From the NCBI RefSeq assembly GCF_035920345.1, contig NZ_CP109149.1, forward strand, positions 1,798,001-1,862,000: a stretch of 64,000 bases of DNA, written 5' to 3'. How positions within the stretch are numbered: the first letter of the stretch is position 1; every line of letters begins with the position of its first letter. The position numbers and the translations under genes are program-made. The stretch comes from Nocardia vinacea (GTDB lineage Bacteria > Actinomycetota > Actinomycetes > Mycobacteriales > Mycobacteriaceae). Positions 34,741-42,269 of the stretch are shown piece by piece. Below the pieces are notes generated by a model. That model was not told where the DNA came from, did no database searches, and worked only from the letters and a program-made list of their open reading frames with translations.

Positions 34741-34922
34741 CGGACACGATTACCCCGATGTGGCTACCATGAGTGAGCCGCGCCACACGGTGCTATCCCA
34801 CCGCGTGACACGATGAGATAGAGTCGCTTGCAATTTATCAGGAGCAGCGGGTCTCGAACCGCGTGGAAACCATGCGGTCGCGCCGGGCGCGGTTCACGCC
34901 AGAGATATCGGGAAACGGGAAG

Positions 34923-36755
34923 ATGACGACAACAGAAATCGGTTTCGCGCACGAATCCGGCAAGACGGTGTACACGGTGCCGGAGGCATTCCAGGAGACC
35001 GTGAAGTTACGACCGGATCAGGTCGCGTTGCGGACGGTCGGCGGTACCACGGAGATCAGCTGGCGCGAATACGGTGAGCGGGTGCGCACGCTGGCGGCGG
35101 GGTTGGCCGGCCTGGGCGTCGGCCACGGCGACAGCGTCGGCATCATGCTCACCAACCGGCCCGAGTTCAATCTGATCGACACGGCCGCACTGCATTTGGG
35201 CGCCACCCCGTTCTCGATCTACAACACCAGCTCTCCCGAGCAGATCAAGCATCTGTTCACCAATGCGGAGAACAAGGTGGTGATCACCGAGCGTGCCTTC
35301 CTCGACGTCATCAACGGCGCGGGCGTCGATCTCGAGCACATCGTGGTGGTGGACGGTCCGGCCGCCGATACGGTCGGCCTGGCCGACCTCGAAGCGAATC
35401 CGGCCGCCGACTTCGATTTCGACGCCGCCTGGCAGGCGGTCACCCCCGACGATCTGGCCACGCTGATCTACACCTCGGGCACTACCGGCCCGTCCAAGGG
35501 TGTGGAGATCACCCACCGCAATGTGCTGGCCCAGATCATCGCGCTGGTCAACGGCCCACTGCGGGTCGGCTTCGACGACCGCGCCATCTCCTACCTGCCC
35601 GCCGCGCACGTCGCCGACCGCATTTCCGGCCATGCCATCAGCCTGCTCACCGGCATCCTGATCACCTGCGTGCCGGATCCGCGCGAGATCGCCGCCGCGC
35701 TGCCCGACGCACACCCCACCATCTTCTTCGGTGTGCCCCGGGTGTGGCAGAAGATCAAGGCCGGTATCGATGGCAAGCTCGCCACCGAAGCGAGCCCGGT
35801 GAAGAAGGCGCTGGCGAACTGGGCCATCAATACCGGCATCGCGGCCGCACGCGCCGATCTGGCGGGTAAGGGCCGCAGTCCGGTGCTCGCCGCGCAGTAC
35901 AAGGTCGCCGACGCGCTGGTGCTGTCGAAACTGCGGGCCGCGCTCGGCCTGGACAACCTCAAGGTCGCCGCCTCCGGTGCCGCCGCGATCCCGGCCGAAA
36001 CCCTCGAATACTTCCTCGGACTCGGGTTCACCGTCAGCGAGGTGTGGGGTATGTCGGAGACCACCGGCGTGGCCACCTACACCGAATTGGCCAAGCCGCG
36101 GCCGGGTTCGGTCGGCCGGGCCGTCGAGGGTCTCGAGCTACGGCTCGGCGAGGACGGCGAACTGCTGGTGCGTGGCGCGATCGTCACCCCGGGCTACCGC
36201 AAGCAGCCCGATAAGACCAAGGAAGCGCTCGACGCCGACGGCTGGCTGGCCACCGGTGACGTCGCCACCATCGATGCCGACGGCTATGTGCGCATCGTGG
36301 ATCGCAAGAAGGAACTGATCATCAACGAGTCGGGTAAGAACATCTCCCCGACCAATATCGAGAACGCGGTCAAGGCGGCGTCCTCGCTGGTCGGTCAGGT
36401 GGTGGCGATCGGTGAGGCCAAACCGTTCATCTCCGCGCTGATCGTGCTCGATCCGGACACCGCCGCTATCCGGGCCAAGGAATTCGACACGCCCGCAGAC
36501 GATTCGGCCGCGCTGGCCACCCGCAAGGAGATTCTGGACGAGGTGCTCGCGGCGGTCGTCGCGGGTAACCGCAAGCTGTCGCGGGTCGAGCAGATCAAGC
36601 GGTTCACCGTGGTCGGCGAGCCGTGGGAGCCGGGCGGTGACGAGCTGACCCCGACGATGAAGCTCAAGCGTAACCCGATCGCCGCGAAGTACGCCGAGCA
36701 GATCGCCTCGCTGTACACCACGCCGCTGCCCGAATCGGTGGTGAACGTCTCATAA
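34923..36755 (+). CDS. Long-chain fatty-acid-CoA ligase, FadD15-like
   Basis: A 610-residue ANL-superfamily ligase. The P-loop is YTSGTTGPSKG, the adenylate segment is WGMSETTG and the C-terminal hinge and lysine region is IVDRKKELI with SGKNISP. It should form acyl-CoA from long-chain acids with ATP. It is a clear paralogue of the gene at 7819 over its whole length. ATG 34923 is chosen (GGGAAG site); an ATG at 34863 in frame would add 20 basic residues. It ends in a strong terminator. Confidence 0.9.
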   Translation: MTTTEIGFAHESGKTVYTVPEAFQETVKLRPDQVALRTVGGTTEISWREYGERVRTLAAGLAGLGVGHGDSVGIMLTNRPEFNLIDTAALHLGATPFSIYNTSSPEQIKHLFTNAENKVVITERAFLDVINGAGVDLEHIVVVDGPAADTVGLADLEANPAADFDFDAAWQAVTPDDLATLIYTSGTTGPSKGVEITHRNVLAQIIALVNGPLRVGFDDRAISYLPAAHVADRISGHAISLLTGILITCVPDPREIAAALPDAHPTIFFGVPRVWQKIKAGIDGKLATEASPVKKALANWAINTGIAAARADLAGKGRSPVLAAQYKVADALVLSKLRAALGLDNLKVAASGAAAIPAETLEYFLGLGFTVSEVWGMSETTGVATYTELAKPRPGSVGRAVEGLELRLGEDGELLVRGAIVTPGYRKQPDKTKEALDADGWLATGDVATIDADGYVRIVDRKKELIINESGKNISPTNIENAVKAASSLVGQVVAIGEAKPFISALIVLDPDTAAIRAKEFDTPADDSAALATRKEILDEVLAAVVAGNRKLSRVEQIKRFTVVGEPWEPGGDELTPTMKLKRNPIAAKYAEQIASLYTTPLPESVVNVS

Positions 36756-36761
36756 CGATCG

Positions 36762-36789
36762 GTGGCCCTGAGCAAAAGCTCAGGGCCAC
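36762..36789. terminator. Strong bidirectional hairpin
   Basis: GTGGCCCTGAGC and GCTCAGGGCCAC form a perfect 12-bp stem with an AAAA loop, 7 bp after the ligase stop and 20 bp before the end of the convergent PEBP gene. GTTTTCC follows on the plus strand. It is the clearest intrinsic terminator in the window. Confidence 0.85.
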
Positions 36790-36809
36790 AGTCGTTTTCC
36801 CGGCAGATG

Positions 36810-37346
36810 CTAGGCCACCTCGTACTTGGCGACGATGGTGGCGCGGGCCACGGTGTGCGAGAACAGGTTGAAGCCGAGGAAGGCGGGAGTGCCGTTCTCG
36901 TCGATCTCCAACCGCTCCACATCCACCGCGTGCACGACGATGAAGTAGCGGTGGTACCCGTGTCCGGCCGGTGGCGCCGCACCGACGAATCCCGGGAACG
37001 CGCCGTCATTGCGCAATGTGACCGCACCCTCGGGCAGGACACCGCCCTCACTACCCGCTCCGCGTGGCAGCGAGGTGGTGCTCACCGGAATGTTGGCCAC
37101 CGCCCAGTGCCAGAAACCGGCGGCAGTCGGGGCATCCGGATCGTAGACGGTGACCGCGAAACTCTTTGTCTCCGCGGGGAATCCGGACCAGGAAAGCTGC
37201 GGCGAGACATCCTTGCCGCCCGCGCCGAAGACGCCGCTGACCTGATCGTTGCCGAAGCTCTCGCCATCGGCGACATCCTCCGAGGTCACCGTGAAGCTGG
37301 GTACCTCGGGCAGCGCGTCGTACGGGTTGTAAGAGTAGTCGGGCAC
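36810..37346 (-). CDS. YbhB/YbcL-type PEBP-family protein (TB18.6-like)
   Basis: A 178-residue phosphatidylethanolamine-binding-protein-family member. The ligand-pocket motifs YDPDAPT (in [17 protein letters not shown]) and [10 protein letters not shown] are typical. By position next to an M20 peptidase gene it matches M. tuberculosis Rv2140c (TB18.6). The bacterial function is unclear; kinase modulation and small-ligand binding have been suggested for the family. The GTG start has AAAGGA upstream, and the gene lies 18 bp after the M20 gene, forming an operon. Confidence 0.9.
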   Translation of the reverse strand: MPDYSYNPYDALPEVPSFTVTSEDVADGESFGNDQVSGVFGAGGKDVSPQLSWSGFPAETKSFAVTVYDPDAPTAAGFWHWAVANIPVSTTSLPRGAGSEGGVLPEGAVTLRNDGAFPGFVGAAPPAGHGYHRYFIVVHAVDVERLEIDENGTPAFLGFNLFSHTVARATIVAKYEVA

Positions 37347-37364
37347 GGTGGGTCCTTTCGATCG

Positions 37365-38726
37365 TCAGCTGTTCAACAGGAAGTGTTCCAGCACCCGGGT
37401 GCCGAATTCGAGTGCCTGCACCGGAACCCGCTCGTCGACACCGTGGAACAGTGCCGTGAAATCCAAATCCGGTGGCAGCTGCAGCGGTGCGAAACCGAAG
37501 CAGCGAATCCCCAAGCGGGCGAAGGCCTTTGCGTCGGTACCGCCGGAGAGCATATAGGGCACGGTCCGACCCTGCGGGTCGTGGGCGAGAATGGCGGCGT
37601 TCATCGCGTCGACGAGATGTCCGTCGAATGTCGTTTCGTAGGAATCGAGTTTGGTGATCCACTCGCGCTCGACATCCGGGCCGATCAGCTCGTCCACCTC
37701 GCGCTCGAATGCGGCCTGTCGCCCCGGCACCACGCGACAGTCGACGACCGCCTCGGCGGTCTGCGGGATCACATTCGCCTTGTATCCCGCCTGCAGCATG
37801 GTCGGATTCGCGGTATCGCGCAGTGTCGCGCCGATGATCCGGGAGATCGTGCCCAACTTCGCGAGCTGACCCTCGATATCGGGGCTCGATGGATCGAACT
37901 CCAAGCCGGTCTCCTCGGCGACCGCGGCCAGGAATTCGGCGACCGAATCCGAAAGCACCAGGGGGAAGGTGTGTTTGCCCAGGCGCGCCACCGCGGCGGC
38001 CAGAATCGTGACGGCATTGTCTTCGTGCAGGAACGAACCGTGACCGGCACGGGCCTTGGCCCGCAACCGCATCCAGCCGAGCCCCTTCTCGGCCGTCTCC
38101 ACCAGATACAACCTCCGGTCGGTGCCATCCGGGCGCGGCACGGTCAGCGAAAAGCCGCCGACCTCCCCCACCGCCTCGGTGATCCCGTCGAACAGGTCGG
38201 GCCGATTCTGCACCAGCCACTGCGAACCCCACTTGCCGCCGTTCTCCTCATCGGCGAGGAAGGCGAAGACGATATCGCGCGGCGGCACCGTCCCCTCGAT
38301 CTTGAACTGGCGCGCGATAGCCAGCATCATGCCGACCATATCCTTCATATCGATCGCGCCGCGCCCCCACACATAGCCGTCGCGCACCGCACCCGAGAAC
38401 GGGTGCACACTCCAGTCCGCGGCCTCGGCGGGCACCACATCGAGATGCCCGTGGATCAGCAGCGCGCCGCGGCTCGAATCGGCCCCCTTCAACCGCGCGA
38501 ACACATTCCCGCGACACGGCGCGCCCGATTCCACGTACTCGGTCGTGTACCCCGCCTGATGCAACTGATCGGCCACCCACTGCGCGCATTCGCGCTCGCC
38601 CTTGGTGGTGGCCAGATCCCCGGTGTTGGAAGTGTCGAACCGGATCAGCGTACTGACCAATTCGACCACCTCGGACACAGCACGAGATGTGGTGTTCGGA
38701 CCGGATACTTCGCCAGTTGCAGACAC
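37365..38726 (-). CDS. M20-family metallopeptidase/deacylase (DapE-like)
   Basis: A 453-residue M20 peptidase with di-zinc ligands in HGHLDVVP, WGRGAIDMK and FLADEENGG, and a late His in FHGVDERV. The dimerisation-type insert lies between. The family hydrolyses amide bonds of small peptides or N-acyl amino acids; the exact substrate is unknown. GTG 38726 with AGGAAAGG upstream is preferred over a longer Arg-rich start at 38810. It matches Rv2141c by position and forms an operon with the PEBP gene. Confidence 0.88.
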   Translation of the reverse strand: MSATGEVSGPNTTSRAVSEVVELVSTLIRFDTSNTGDLATTKGERECAQWVADQLHQAGYTTEYVESGAPCRGNVFARLKGADSSRGALLIHGHLDVVPAEAADWSVHPFSGAVRDGYVWGRGAIDMKDMVGMMLAIARQFKIEGTVPPRDIVFAFLADEENGGKWGSQWLVQNRPDLFDGITEAVGEVGGFSLTVPRPDGTDRRLYLVETAEKGLGWMRLRAKARAGHGSFLHEDNAVTILAAAVARLGKHTFPLVLSDSVAEFLAAVAEETGLEFDPSSPDIEGQLAKLGTISRIIGATLRDTANPTMLQAGYKANVIPQTAEAVVDCRVVPGRQAAFEREVDELIGPDVEREWITKLDSYETTFDGHLVDAMNAAILAHDPQGRTVPYMLSGGTDAKAFARLGIRCFGFAPLQLPPDLDFTALFHGVDERVPVQALEFGTRVLEHFLLNS

Positions 38727-38908
38727 GTACCCTTTCCTACCACCTGACACCGCCCGCAGGGTGCCATGGCTGTTCTCGGGCGGCATCCGCCACGGTCGCG
38801 AGGTGCGCAATCGCGGGTCGATTCACGCTGATCGCAATCACAGGTGCGGTGTGGTCGCGACATTGCCGGGTATGTCTCGGTCGACGCCTCCACCGGAAAG
38901 CCGTGCCC

Positions 38909-39784
38909 ATGAAGTTCCTGAGCCTGCGATTGCCGCCCATCGACAGCGCGACCGACTGGGTCGCCAGGGAGGTGCGAGCGCGGGTTCCCAAGGCGGATAT
39001 GAGCGACCGGGATCCCGCCTTCATCGCCTGCGCCGTCGAACCGTCCTGGCAACTGGCCCGCGCCTACTTCCGCGCCGAGGTGCGCGGAATGGAGCAGATC
39101 CCCGAAGACGGGCCGATACTGTTGGTCGGCAACCACTCCGGCGGCAACGTTTCGCCCGAGGCCCTCGTGACCACCCTCGCGTTCGCGCACTATTTCGGAC
39201 CCGAGCGGCCCTTCTACCAACTCGCCCACAATCTGGTGATGGCCGTACCGTTCCTCGGCTCGTTCCTGTCCCGCTTCGGCGCGGTGGCAGCCGATCCCGA
39301 CAGCGCCAAGGCCGCGCTGCGCAGTGGCGCAGCGGTGCTGGTGTATCCCGGCGGCGACTGGGAGGTACACCGGCCCAGCTGGGAGGAGGATCGCCTCGAT
39401 TTCGCCGGACGCACCGGATTCCTTCGACTGGCCTGGGACGAACACGTGCCGATCGTGCCGTTCGTGAACTACGGCGCCCAGCAGAACGCTCTCATGCTCA
39501 CCCGCGGCGACCGGATTGCCCGGCTGCTACGGCTGGATCGGACACTGCGGTTGAAGGTGTTCCCGATTTCGCTGGCACTGCCGTGGGGGCTGAATATCAG
39601 CGACCTCGCCGGGCATATTCCGTTGCCCACGAAAGTTACGGTCGAATTCCTGCCGCCGATCGACCTGCACGAGATATTCGGGCCCGAGCTGGATGTGGAT
39701 CGCGGCTACGAGTACGTCACCGGGATCATGCAGGAGGCATTGTCGAGGCTGGCCAAGGAACGGACGCTGCCGATCCTGGGATGA
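38909..39784 (+). CDS. PlsC-like lysophospholipid/glycerol acyltransferase
   Basis: A 291-residue acyltransferase-family protein. The acyl-acceptor motif is NHSGGN, a variant of NHxxxxD, and a second block is VYPGGDWEVHRP, like the PGG blocks of DGAT-type and PlsC-like enzymes. It may transfer acyl groups to glycerolipids at the membrane face. ATG 38909 has GGAAAG upstream; the long 5' extension is not protein-like. It is divergent from the M20 gene and ends 4 bp from the convergent HxlR gene. Confidence 0.8.
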   Translation: MKFLSLRLPPIDSATDWVAREVRARVPKADMSDRDPAFIACAVEPSWQLARAYFRAEVRGMEQIPEDGPILLVGNHSGGNVSPEALVTTLAFAHYFGPERPFYQLAHNLVMAVPFLGSFLSRFGAVAADPDSAKAALRSGAAVLVYPGGDWEVHRPSWEEDRLDFAGRTGFLRLAWDEHVPIVPFVNYGAQQNALMLTRGDRIARLLRLDRTLRLKVFPISLALPWGLNISDLAGHIPLPTKVTVEFLPPIDLHEIFGPELDVDRGYEYVTGIMQEALSRLAKERTLPILG

Positions 39785-39788
39785 ACCC

Positions 39789-40145
39789 TCACGTGGGCAG
39801 GTGGACACGCCCGGCACCGATCCGGTCGATGCGATCGCGGCCCCACGCGCCCAGCGGCTCCAGCGCCGCATTGAGGGCGATGCCCAATTCGGTCAGCCGA
39901 TACTCGACCTTCGGCGGCACCTCGCGATAGATCTCGCGATCCACGATGGCGTCCTCCTCCAGCTCCCGCAGCTGCTGGATCAGCATCTTCTCCGAAACGC
40001 CGGGCAGACCGCGACGCAGTTCACCGAAGCGGCGAACGCGGTGATTCGCCAACTCCCACAGGATCAGCGCCTTCCACTTCCCGCCCACCACATCCATCGC
40101 CGCATCGATGCCACAGAAGTACGGTCCGGATCTCTTCGTGCCCAT
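39789..40145 (-). CDS. HxlR-family transcriptional regulator
   Basis: A 118-residue winged-helix regulator. The family pattern CGIDAAMDVVGGKWKALILW near the N-terminus carries the conserved Cys that in HxlR/QorR-type proteins can sense electrophiles, followed by LRRGLPGVSEKMLIQQLREL as recognition helix. Start ATG 40145 is set by homology length. A TACTAT box and two GTACT copies lie upstream (40171-40201), possibly promoter and operator. The target gene is unknown; its convergent neighbour is the acyltransferase. Confidence 0.85.
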   Translation of the reverse strand: MGTKRSGPYFCGIDAAMDVVGGKWKALILWELANHRVRRFGELRRGLPGVSEKMLIQQLRELEEDAIVDREIYREVPPKVEYRLTELGIALNAALEPLGAWGRDRIDRIGAGRVHLPT

Positions 40146-40301
40146 CGCTACCTGTCCCACATGCGCATCGGTAAGTACTGGCCCAAATAGTAGGTACTCG
40201 TCGCCAGCACGGGCAAGGCGAGCGCGCAACACCGAGAATCACCAGCTAAACCCGCGATTTGGCCAACGCCGCCACATCCGATAACCTTGCTGAGCACACC
40301 G

Positions 40302-40386
40302 GTCCGGGTGGCGGAATGGCAGACGCGCTAGCTTGAGGTGCTAGTGCCCTTTATCGGGCGTGGGGGTTCAAGTCCCCCTCCGGACA
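40302..40386 (+). tRNA. tRNA-Leu (anticodon GAG)
   Basis: An 85-nt tRNA with a long variable arm. The acceptor GTCCGGG pairs with TCCGGAC (one G-U), the D-loop region is GGCGGAATGGCAGACG, the anticodon stem CTAGC/GCTAG holds loop TTGAGGT, and the T-arm is GGGGGTTCAAGTCCCCC. The discriminator is A and CCA is not encoded. It reads CUC and CUU codons. Mobile DNA follows downstream, as often at tRNA-Leu genes. Confidence 0.95.
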
Positions 40387-40401
40387 CAGACACTACGTCA
40401 C

Positions 40402-40443
40402 GTCACCCGTTCTGCCTGCGGTTATGCAGAAAGGATGGGTGAC
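40402..40443 (+). terminator. Hairpin after tRNA-Leu
   Basis: GTCACCC/GGGTGAC and inner TCTGC/GCAGA arms pair across an internal loop, 16 bp after the tRNA end. It is a likely terminator or processing structure for the tRNA transcript. Confidence 0.55.
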
Positions 40444-40775
40444 AGCATCGAGCCGAATCAGTGCACAACCGCAAGTGGGCAACTCTGTGGGGGTTCAATT
40501 CGGGTTCAGCTGAGAGAATCCTAAGAAACCGGCACGTCGGCCCGGTGAATCATAGACAGTCATATCACGGAAGTCTTTCCGGCTCTGTGGAAGTCGGTTG
40601 CGGCCTTCACAATCTGGGATGCGGCGGCCCCGCTCGCCACGCCGATCAGAAGGGGCTTTATGCGGAACGCTCGCCCGGTCGACTCCTCGGTCGGGACCGC
40701 CCCTGGTCCACGCTCACACGCCTGTCGCATGACAGCGCGAGATCAACGGAACTCAGAGTCGTCGCCCCGCACCGA
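40444..40775. other. Non-coding accessory stretch with a T-arm-like repeat
   Basis: No credible gene was found in these 332 bp, and the composition is less GC-rich than the backbone. GTGGGGGTTCAA at 40487-40498 repeats 12 bases of the tRNA-Leu T-arm (40360-40371), which could be a trace of past site-specific integration. The match is short and no paired end was found. Confidence 0.4.
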
Positions 40776-41420
40776 TCAGGTCAGCGCGTCCATCGAGGCA
40801 TCTGCAATCATATCGACGGACGCATTGCGTGGTATCTGCTCAAACGCCTCAACCGCCGCCCCGAGGAACTCGGCGTATCGGCGTGCCCAATCCCGAGCGC
40901 CGACGTTGTACGAGTGTGCTGCGGCAACGCTCGCGCCGTCCATGGCGGCTCTGTTCCGAAGCCGAAGGAGTTCGGTCCACGTATTCTCGAGAGAGTAGGG
41001 AGTGCCTGGCCACAACTCTCCTCCACCGATGCTTCCCACTAACCGTTTCAGGTCGTGCGCGATGCGAATCATGGTTTCCGCAGGCTCGGACTCGATCGTC
41101 CGCAGGACCGAGGAACCGCTATACGAGAAGTCTTTCAACGCACTCAAACTCGCTTGGAATTCCAGGAACTCAGCCGCCGGAATCCTGCCTACCGCCGCCA
41201 CCTGGGGCGCAACCTGGATGATGCGCGAGCGTTCCGAGCCGGTTGTTCGGGCGTCAGGGAGCTCCGAATCGGGGATGTCGGAGGCTTGCGAGTCGAGTTC
41301 AAGGGGCTCCACCAGGGGTGGTGTGTCCGCAGGAACTGCGGAGACGTCGCGGGCGAAGTCCTGGGCTTGGCGCTCCATCTCGGCCTCGGCGCCAAAGGGT
41401 GCGACCCTCAGTCTCTGCAC
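40776..41420 (-). CDS. Hypothetical accessory protein
   Basis: A protein of up to 214 residues that I do not recognise. It has no signal peptide or membrane helix. The first 60 residues are acidic and Pro/Ser-rich, and the rest looks helical (LSALKDFSYSGSSVLRTIES, then ARRYAEFLGAAVEAFEQIP). The GTG at 41420 lacks a ribosome site; ATG 41378 with GAGG upstream may be the true start, giving 200 residues. It lies between tRNA-Leu and an IS remnant and is probably cargo of an older integrated element. Confidence 0.55.
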   Translation of the reverse strand: MQRLRVAPFGAEAEMERQAQDFARDVSAVPADTPPLVEPLELDSQASDIPDSELPDARTTGSERSRIIQVAPQVAAVGRIPAAEFLEFQASLSALKDFSYSGSSVLRTIESEPAETMIRIAHDLKRLVGSIGGGELWPGTPYSLENTWTELLRLRNRAAMDGASVAAAHSYNVGARDWARRYAEFLGAAVEAFEQIPRNASVDMIADASMDALT

Positions 41421-41454
41421 CTACGCCAGCATGGCGCGTGCTGGTGAGGAATTG

Positions 41455-41741
41455 TCAAACCCTGTGGATTCGGTGAGTTTCAGGCGACCTCCGTTCCGGT
41501 GGTGTCGGCCGCGTCGGCTGTCGACGCTGGTGTGATGTCGCGGGGCGTTCGAGCAGCTTGCCCTTGTGGAAGAGCGCGCCGGCACGGACGAGGGCGACGA
41601 GTTCGGGGGCGTTGACCTTGCGCCAGCGGGTTTGGGAGGAATCGATCAGCTTGTAGGCCATAGCGATTCCCGCCGCCCGCGAGCCCGGCCCCTTGGTGAC
41701 CTTGGTCCGAAGACGAACGGACGCGAAGGTCGATTCGATGG
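41455..41741 (-). pseudogene. IS256-family transposase, C-terminal half
   Basis: The minus strand encodes PIESTFASVRLRTKVTKGPG and AMAYKLIDSSQTRWRKVNAP up to a stop at 41455, the typical C-terminus of mutator/IS256 transposases. The homology begins abruptly at CCATCG (41736-41741). The preceding codons of the same gene (ending TTNPI) lie 4 kb away at 45732, so the Tn554-like element split the gene. Confidence 0.85.
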
Positions 41742-41747
41742 TTATCT
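41736..41747 (+). repeat. Left junction of the Tn554-like element
   Basis: CGATGG (41736-41741) is the flanking 6-bp core, followed by the element end TTATCT (41742-41747). The same core and the inverted end AGATAA occur at 45726-45737. Removing the element and one core restores the transposase reading frame. Confidence 0.8.
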
Positions 41748-41803
41748 CTAGTCCGAGGTCGGCGCGGTGCTGTGGCCAGCGCGGATGTGTTGTGGATGGT
41801 GTT

Positions 41804-41834
41804 GTCGACGCAGCGGCGTAGCCGCTGCGTCGAC
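41804..41834 (-). terminator. Perfect 14-bp hairpin after tnpC
   Basis: GTCGACGCAGCGGC and GCCGCTGCGTCGAC pair perfectly around a 3-nt loop, starting 3 bp beyond the tnpC stop. It is the likely terminator of the transposon operon and also lies inside the left element end, where it could be a recombinase-binding structure. Confidence 0.7.
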
Positions 41835-41837
41835 TGT

Positions 41838-42269
41838 TCAGCACGGTCGCATCGTTACCGGATTGCGATGCTGTGCAGCTGGTTTCGTTGATCGCTCGGC
41901 GCGAAGTTGTCCGAGGGTCTGTTCGAGCTGGCGGCGAAGTTTCTGGTTCTCCTCGGTGAGCTGGCGGATGCGGGTGTTGGCGATGTTGAGCCGCTGACGC
42001 AGCGATTGATCACTGCCTCGCTGGCGAGATGGTATGGCGGCCTTGATGTTTAGGCCTTGGCTGGCGCGGATCCTCTGGATTTCGTCTTTGATGTCGGGCT
42101 GGCTGTATAGCCAGGAGCGGGAGACATCGGCGTGCTGGGCGAGGGCTTGGAAGGTGATCGCTGTTCCTGCTTGATCGAGCTCGTGAAGAGCTTGGATGGC
42201 CTTGGCGCGGGTCAGTTCGTGACGGCGTTGGGCGGCGGTGATCAGGTGTGCGGTGTTGTCAGCTCGCAT
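41838..42269 (-). CDS. tnpC: TnpC-like transposon protein (DUF6262-type)
   Basis: A 143-residue protein with an N-terminal helix-turn-helix-like region (ALAQHADVSRSWLYSQPDI) and a C-terminal coiled coil (NIANTRIRQLTEENQKLRRQ). This is the layout of the third protein of Tn554-type elements, which affects orientation and efficiency of transposition. ATG 42269 overlaps the tnpB stop by 11 bp, so it is translated from the same message. Confidence 0.8.
   Translation of the reverse strand: MRADNTAHLITAAQRRHELTRAKAIQALHELDQAGTAITFQALAQHADVSRSWLYSQPDIKDEIQRIRASQGLNIKAAIPSRQRGSDQSLRQRLNIANTRIRQLTEENQKLRRQLEQTLGQLRAERSTKPAAQHRNPVTMRPC

Noticed and set aside
34863..34922. Upstream start for the second fadD gene
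   Set aside because: The added residues are basic and not conserved in the paralogue, and ATG 34923 has a usable site.
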